NCBI GenBank assembly: GCA_020443425.1
Contig: JAGRIE010000005.1
Span: 1 to 50,375 of the forward strand
Direction of reading: 5' to 3'
Length of the DNA: 50,375 bases
Source of the DNA: Halioglobus sp.
GTDB taxonomy: Bacteria > Pseudomonadota > Gammaproteobacteria > Pseudomonadales > Halieaceae
A model generated the notes under the pieces. That model was given only the letters and a program-made list of their open reading frames with translations, did no database searches and had not been told where the DNA came from. Below are positions 46,790 through 50,375 of the stretch, piece after piece (within the stretch, counting starts at the first letter, position 1; each line of letters opens with the position of its first letter). A program made the position numbers and the translations under genes.

Positions 46790-46843
46790 ATTGCTACCTG
46801 CACAGTCGGGGTTAAGGGGAGAGCGTCACGTCACCGCACAGTG

Positions 46844-48013
46844 CTACCGTGTCTCATTGAACAGTTCGCGGCCGATCAGCATACGGCGGATTTCACTGGT
46901 GCCGGCGCCGATCTCGTACAGCTTGGCGTCACGCAACAGGCGGCCGGTGGCGAACTCGTTGATATAGCCGTTGCCGCCCAGCGCCTGTATCGCCTGCAGC
47001 GCCATTTGCGTCGCGCGCTCGGCGGTGTACAGGATTACGGCAGCGGCATCCTTGCGACTCTCCTGACCGCGATCACAGGCCTTGGCCACGGCGTACAGGT
47101 ACGCGCGCGATGCGTTCAGCTCGGTGTACATATCCGCCACCTTGCCCTGCATCAGCTGGAACTCGCCGATCGATTGCCCGAACTGCTTGCGGTCGTGGAT
47201 ATAGGGAATGGTGATATCCAGGCAGGCCTGCATGATGCCCACCGGACCACCGGAGAGCACGGTGCGCTCGTAATCCAACCCGCTCATCAGCACTTTCACG
47301 CCCTGCCCCTCGGCACCGAGCACGTTCTCGGCGGGAACCTCACAGTCCTGGAAAATCAGCTCGCAGGTGTTGGAGCCGCGCATGCCGAGCTTGTCGAGCT
47401 TGGTGTTGCGGGAGAAGCCCGGGAAATCGCGCTCGACGATAAACGCCGTCATACCCCAGGCGCCTTTGTCCATATCGGTTTTGGCGTAGATCACATAGGT
47501 GTGCGCATCGGGGCCGTTGGTGATCCACATCTTGTTGCCGTTGAGGATATACCTGTCGCCCTTTTTATCAGCGCGCAGTTTCATGCTTACCACATCGCTG
47601 CCGGCATTCGGTTCAGACATCGCCAGCGCGCCGATATGCTCACCGGAGCACAGTGCCGGCAGGTACTTGAGCTTCTGTGCCTCGCTGCCGTTCTTGTGGA
47701 TCTGGTTGACACACAGGTTCGAGTGCGCACCGTAGGACAGGCCGACCGAGGCCGAGGCGCGAGAGATCTCCTCCATCGCGACGGTGTGGGCGAGATAGCC
47801 CATATCCGTGCCGCCGTACTCCTCTTTCACTGTCATGCCCAGCAGCCCCATGTCACCGAACTTGCGCCACATATCGGCGGGGAATTCATTGTCCTTGTCG
47901 ATCTGCTCGGCGCGCGGCGCCAGTTCTGCCTGTGCGAGCTGGTACACGCTGTTGCGCAGCATGTCGATGTCTTCACCGAGGTCAAAGTTCAACGTGGGGT
48001 AGCTGGTGCTCAT
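46844..48013 (-). CDS. liuA: Isovaleryl-CoA dehydrogenase
   Basis: FAD-dependent acyl-CoA dehydrogenase (ivd/liuA), 389 aa, oxidising isovaleryl-CoA to 3-methylcrotonyl-CoA. The catalytic glutamate lies in [12 protein letters not shown], the position used by isovaleryl enzymes rather than the C-terminal site of other acyl-CoA dehydrogenases. [36 protein letters not shown] and [43 protein letters not shown] are characteristic. The ATG at 48013 has GGAG about eight bases ahead. A palindrome and two strong hairpins lie in its upstream region, suggesting it begins the regulated core operon. Confidence 0.95.
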   Translation of the reverse strand: MSTSYPTLNFDLGEDIDMLRNSVYQLAQAELAPRAEQIDKDNEFPADMWRKFGDMGLLGMTVKEEYGGTDMGYLAHTVAMEEISRASASVGLSYGAHSNLCVNQIHKNGSEAQKLKYLPALCSGEHIGALAMSEPNAGSDVVSMKLRADKKGDRYILNGNKMWITNGPDAHTYVIYAKTDMDKGAWGMTAFIVERDFPGFSRNTKLDKLGMRGSNTCELIFQDCEVPAENVLGAEGQGVKVLMSGLDYERTVLSGGPVGIMQACLDITIPYIHDRKQFGQSIGEFQLMQGKVADMYTELNASRAYLYAVAKACDRGQESRKDAAAVILYTAERATQMALQAIQALGGNGYINEFATGRLLRDAKLYEIGAGTSEIRRMLIGRELFNETR

Positions 48014-48069
48014 ACCTGTCTCCTGTCTCAATGTACCGGCGCAAGCGTCGCCTGCGGTCCGCCCGGTTT

Positions 48070-48106
48070 GGCCGCGTCGCGGCCGGGGTCCGCTGCCGGG
48101 GCAGCG
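48070..48106 (-). ncRNA. Two GC-rich hairpins in the presumed liuA leader
   Basis: GGCCGC-GTC-GCGGCC (48070-48084) and CGCTGC-CGGG-GCAGCG (48091-48106) are perfect 6-bp stems with 3- and 4-base loops. They lie between the candidate promoter and the liuA start, so would be in the leader RNA. No T-run follows. They may shape leader stability or be a factor-dependent stop for the upstream gene. Confidence 0.35.
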
Positions 48107-48124
48107 GCGCCCGCTGGCGCTGCG

Positions 48125-48153
48125 AGACTACCTAACCTTTACGTTAACGTCAA
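48125..48153 (-). promoter_or_regulatory. Candidate liuA promoter with palindromic regulator site
   Basis: A perfect 10-bp palindrome ACGTTAACGT (48141-48150) lies in the imperfect 16-bp dyad TTTACGTTAACGTCAA (48138-48153). On the minus strand TTGACG (48153-48148) forms a -35, and TAGTCT (48130-48125), 17 bp on, a poor -10. MerR-family LiuR sites in proteobacteria are palindromes of this general ACGT-rich type as I recall. No liuR gene is in the window. The site overlaps the stop codon of the upstream gene. Confidence 0.5.
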
Positions 48154-48539
48154 CCTTGCGCCTGCTCGCTCCAGGTGTCGATCACCTCCCTGGCCACCCG
48201 CATCGCCGACAGCGCCGCGGGGTAGCCACAGTAGGCCGCCGCGTGCATGATGATTTCACGCAACTCCTCGGGGGTGACGCCGTTGGTGAGGGCGCCGCGC
48301 ACATGGCCCTTCAGCTCGGCGTGCGCCTGCAGCGCGATCAGCATGGACACCGTCACCACGCTGCGGGTTCTGCGATCCAGCCCCTCGCGCGCCCACACAC
48401 CGCCCCAGGCGTGCTCCATCGCCGCCTCCTGCAGCGGCATATCGAACGCTGTGGCATTGCCCAGTGAGGCGTCTACATGCGCTGTGCCCATCACCTCGCG
48501 GCGAATCGCCTCTCCGGTTTTCTGGTCTTCGATACTCAT
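48150..48539 (-). CDS. Carboxymuconolactone decarboxylase-family (AhpD-like) protein
   Basis: Protein of 129 aa with the CMD fold: WAREGLDRRTRSVVTVSMLIALQ, ELKGHVRGALTNGVTPEELREIIMHAAAYCGYPAALSAMRVA. It has a single cysteine in AAYCGYP rather than the CxxC of AhpD peroxidase partners, so it is closer to 4-carboxymuconolactone decarboxylase-like enzymes. The ATG at 48539 follows AAGGA by about 4 bases. It lies between a crotonase and the liu core; a role in that pathway is unproven. Confidence 0.85.
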   Translation of the reverse strand: MSIEDQKTGEAIRREVMGTAHVDASLGNATAFDMPLQEAAMEHAWGGVWAREGLDRRTRSVVTVSMLIALQAHAELKGHVRGALTNGVTPEELREIIMHAAAYCGYPAALSAMRVAREVIDTWSEQAQG

Positions 48540-48601
48540 AATCCTTCCATCCTTGCGGGTCAACAGGGGGGCCATCGTGACCTGCGGGCCCCGTTCGGCT
48601 G

Positions 48602-49426
48602 TCAGTCCAGCGAGATATCTTCAAACGACGCCACATCGCGCGGCGTGAAGTCAGCGGCGCGCCCCTCCATCTCGGACATAACGGCCTCGATCTGGTTCGG
48701 TGTTTTCAGGACTTTCGCCTGCAACCGCTCCTCCGCTTTCAGGCCCGCGTACTCGTCGCCGTGCCAGCTGGTATCCAGCAGGTACTTGGCGTAGGTGATG
48801 GCGTTGGGGTTGCGCCTGGCGATCGCTGCCGCCATCGCCAGCGCCGCGTCGCGCGGGTTGTCGTCAAGCGAGGTGACCAGGCCCAGTTGCAGCGCTTCCT
48901 CTGCCGCCACCACACGGCCGCTGAACGTCAACTCCTTGGCGACATCCACGCGCACCAGGTCGCGCAGGGTCTGCGAGGCCGACATATCGGGAATCAGGCC
49001 CCACTTGATCTCCATCACCGACAGCCGTGACTCGGGATGCGCGATGCGGATATCGGCGCCCAGCGCGATCTGGAAACCGCCGCCGTAGGCGACCCCGTGC
49101 AGTGCGCAGATCACCGGCACCGGCATTTTTTTCCAGACATAACCCGGCAGCTGGTAGAAGTTCGGGTAGAAGCCGCCGCGACCGGGGCCGAACGGCTCGG
49201 CACTGAAATCGGGATCGGTAAAATTGGCCAGGTCCAGGCCCGCACAGAAGCCGCGCCCCTCGCCCGACAGTACCACAGCGCGCACGTCCCTGTTGCCTGC
49301 CAGCTCCCTGCCGACCCGGGTGATGGCCTCAAACATCGGCACACTCAGTGCATTCATTTTCTCCGGCCGGTTCAGGCGCACATCGGCGACGTGATTTTCA
49401 ATGTGGACGGTAACAAGTTCAGTCAT
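48602..49426 (-). CDS. Enoyl-CoA hydratase/isomerase (crotonase) family protein
   Basis: Crotonase of 274 aa. The oxyanion-hole residues are in GFCAGLDL and HGVAYGGGFQIALGADIRIA. Both catalytic glutamates of enoyl-CoA hydratase have counterparts, in SVMEIKWGLIPD (rat E144) and AKELTFSG (rat E164), so hydration is possible. Classical liuC (methylglutaconyl-CoA hydratase) is absent between the liu genes, and this gene could fill that step, but the MSASQTL pattern and position suggest a broader crotonase. It is 62 bp upstream of the CMD-family gene and divergent from the acyl-CoA dehydrogenase. Confidence 0.88.
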   Translation of the reverse strand: MTELVTVHIENHVADVRLNRPEKMNALSVPMFEAITRVGRELAGNRDVRAVVLSGEGRGFCAGLDLANFTDPDFSAEPFGPGRGGFYPNFYQLPGYVWKKMPVPVICALHGVAYGGGFQIALGADIRIAHPESRLSVMEIKWGLIPDMSASQTLRDLVRVDVAKELTFSGRVVAAEEALQLGLVTSLDDNPRDAALAMAAAIARRNPNAITYAKYLLDTSWHGDEYAGLKAEERLQAKVLKTPNQIEAVMSEMEGRAADFTPRDVASFEDISLD

Positions 49427-49466
49427 GGCATGCCTCTGGTGGGATAGGTGTGGATTGGAACACCGT

Positions 49467-49476
49467 CTGTTAACAG
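49467..49476. promoter_or_regulatory. Palindrome CTGTTAACAG in the crotonase / acyl-CoA dehydrogenase spacer
   Basis: A perfect 10-bp palindrome lies in the 143-bp divergent spacer, 41 bp before the crotonase start. It shares the GTTAAC core with the palindrome upstream of liuA but not the flanks. Candidate operator only. Confidence 0.3.
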
Positions 49477-49569
49477 CGTAGATTATCGCGTAGCATCATA
49501 GCGCCGGAGGCTGTATTTCTCCACGCATAAGTCCGCTGGATACCCGCAACGGAACCCCGAGACCACACG

Positions 49570-50375
49570 ATGACTACTTCCGACCAGTACCAGGACATTC
49601 GCGACGCGGTCGCAAAACTCTGCGCCCGTTTCCCCGGCGAGTACTGGCAGCAACTGGATGAGAAAGACGACTACCCGACTGACTTCGTCAACGCGCTGAC
49701 AGCCTCCGGCTACCTCTCCATTCTCATCCCTGAGGAGTACGGGGGCGCGGGGCTGCCGCTGTCCGCTGCCTGCGCGGTACTGGAGGAGATCCAGCGCAGC
49801 GGCTGCAATGGCGGCGCCTGCCACGCGCAGATGTACACTATGGGGACACTGCTGCGCCACGGCAGCGCGGCGCAGAAACAGCAGTATCTGCCGGCGATCG
49901 CGCGCGGCGAACTGCGCCTGCAGGCCTTCGGCGTCACCGAACCGGGCAGCGGCACCGATACCACCCGCATCCAGACCCGCGCGCGCCGCGACGGCCCCGA
50001 CGGCGACTACCTCGTCGATGGCCAGAAAGTCTTCATCTCCCGCAGCGAACACTCGGACCTGATGGTGCTGCTGGTGCGCACCGCGGCGCGCGAGGACAGC
50101 GCCAAAGCCACTGACGGCATGTCGGTGCTGCTGGTGGATATGCGCAGCGCGCTGGGACGCGGCCTGAGCATCAAACCGATCAGGACGATGATGAACCACG
50201 CCAGTACCGAGCTGTTTTTCGACAAGCTGCGGGTCCCGGCCGCCAACCTGATCGGCGAGGAGGGCCGCGGCTTCTCCTACATCGTCGACGGCATGAATGC
50301 CGAGCGCATACTGATCGCCGCGGAGTGTATCGGGGACGCCCGCTACTTCATTGAGCAGGCCAGCCGCTACGCCCG
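49570..50375 (+). CDS. Acyl-CoA dehydrogenase (3' end outside window)
   Basis: The first 268 codons of an acyl-CoA dehydrogenase, open to the window edge. The sequence reads MTTSDQYQDIRDAVAKLCARF, SILIPEEYGGAGLPLSAACAVLEE, the FAD-contact motif QAFGVTEPGSGTDTTRIQT, DYLVDGQKVFISRSEHSDLM and FFDKLRVPAANLIGEEGRGF. The catalytic base would be in the missing part or near the visible end. It is divergent from the crotonase, and the Shine-Dalgarno is weak. Substrate unknown; the neighbourhood suggests a branched or short acyl-CoA. Confidence 0.92.
   Translation, partial: MTTSDQYQDIRDAVAKLCARFPGEYWQQLDEKDDYPTDFVNALTASGYLSILIPEEYGGAGLPLSAACAVLEEIQRSGCNGGACHAQMYTMGTLLRHGSAAQKQQYLPAIARGELRLQAFGVTEPGSGTDTTRIQTRARRDGPDGDYLVDGQKVFISRSEHSDLMVLLVRTAAREDSAKATDGMSVLLVDMRSALGRGLSIKPIRTMMNHASTELFFDKLRVPAANLIGEEGRGFSYIVDGMNAERILIAAECIGDARYFIEQASRYA

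Noticed and set aside
45158-48250. An open frame of about 1030 codons antisense to three liu genes
   Set aside because: Its translation is rich in His, Arg, Val and Gly with no domain-like pattern, and it mirrors three well-supported minus-strand enzymes. High third-position GC explains the lack of stops.

Overview
This is a GC-rich (roughly 60 %) stretch of bacterial chromosome that is almost fully coded on both strands. TonB-dependent uptake, RND efflux, many SDR and acyl-CoA enzymes, a complete leucine/isovalerate route, ergothioneine genes and a Marinobacter-type fatty acyl reductase together suggest an aerobic, lipid- and acid-degrading marine gammaproteobacterium. Something near the Halieaceae/OM60 group is my best guess, inferred from gene content only. 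I saw no rRNA, tRNA, CRISPR array or phage.

Layout. 1-349: end of an IS3-family element cut by the window edge. 402-4387 (minus): signalling block with a PAS-PocR-PAS histidine kinase overlapping its NarL-type regulator, and a diguanylate cyclase whose membrane domain looks like the copper/ethylene-binding domain of plant ethylene receptors. 4720-8569: EamA exporter, GNAT-nitrilase fusion, alpha/beta hydrolase, small membrane protein. 8705-12840: RND adaptor plus pump. 12872-15494 (minus): SDR-hotdog-SDR operon. 15699-18245 (minus): TonB-dependent receptor with its own terminator. 18603-24090: Fe-S/flavin dienoyl-CoA-reductase-like enzyme, AraC-type regulator, SDR, MFS transporter. 24112-30773: LysR regulator divergent from a class II aldolase-like protein, a TauD/TfdA dioxygenase, two acyl-CoA synthetase-like ligases and a small unknown protein. 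30807-33972 (minus): ergothioneine genes egtB and egtD behind a PhzF-like gene. 34210-36270: two-domain fatty acyl reductase. 36303-38984 (minus): CHASE-PAS-GGDEF-EAL protein. 39282-41282: glutathione-dependent formaldehyde oxidation pair. 41323-49426 (minus): leucine/isovalerate (liu) block. 49570 to the end: start of another acyl-CoA dehydrogenase.

How the genes fit together. The 12.9-30.8 kb region reads as accessory catabolism: outer-membrane uptake, inner-membrane uptake, CoA activation, hydration/dehydrogenation, reduction and two local regulators. The substrate cannot be named from sequence. The liu block converts isovaleryl-CoA to acetoacetate plus acetyl-CoA. No classical liuC lies between its core genes, and a palindrome upstream of liuA looks like a regulator site. 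The points most worth a second look are the ethylene-receptor-like diguanylate cyclase, the LysR/aldolase/dioxygenase/ligase operon whose aldolase-like protein lacks the catalytic glutamate, the PhzF-like gene joined to ergothioneine synthesis, and the palindrome and hairpins upstream of liuA.
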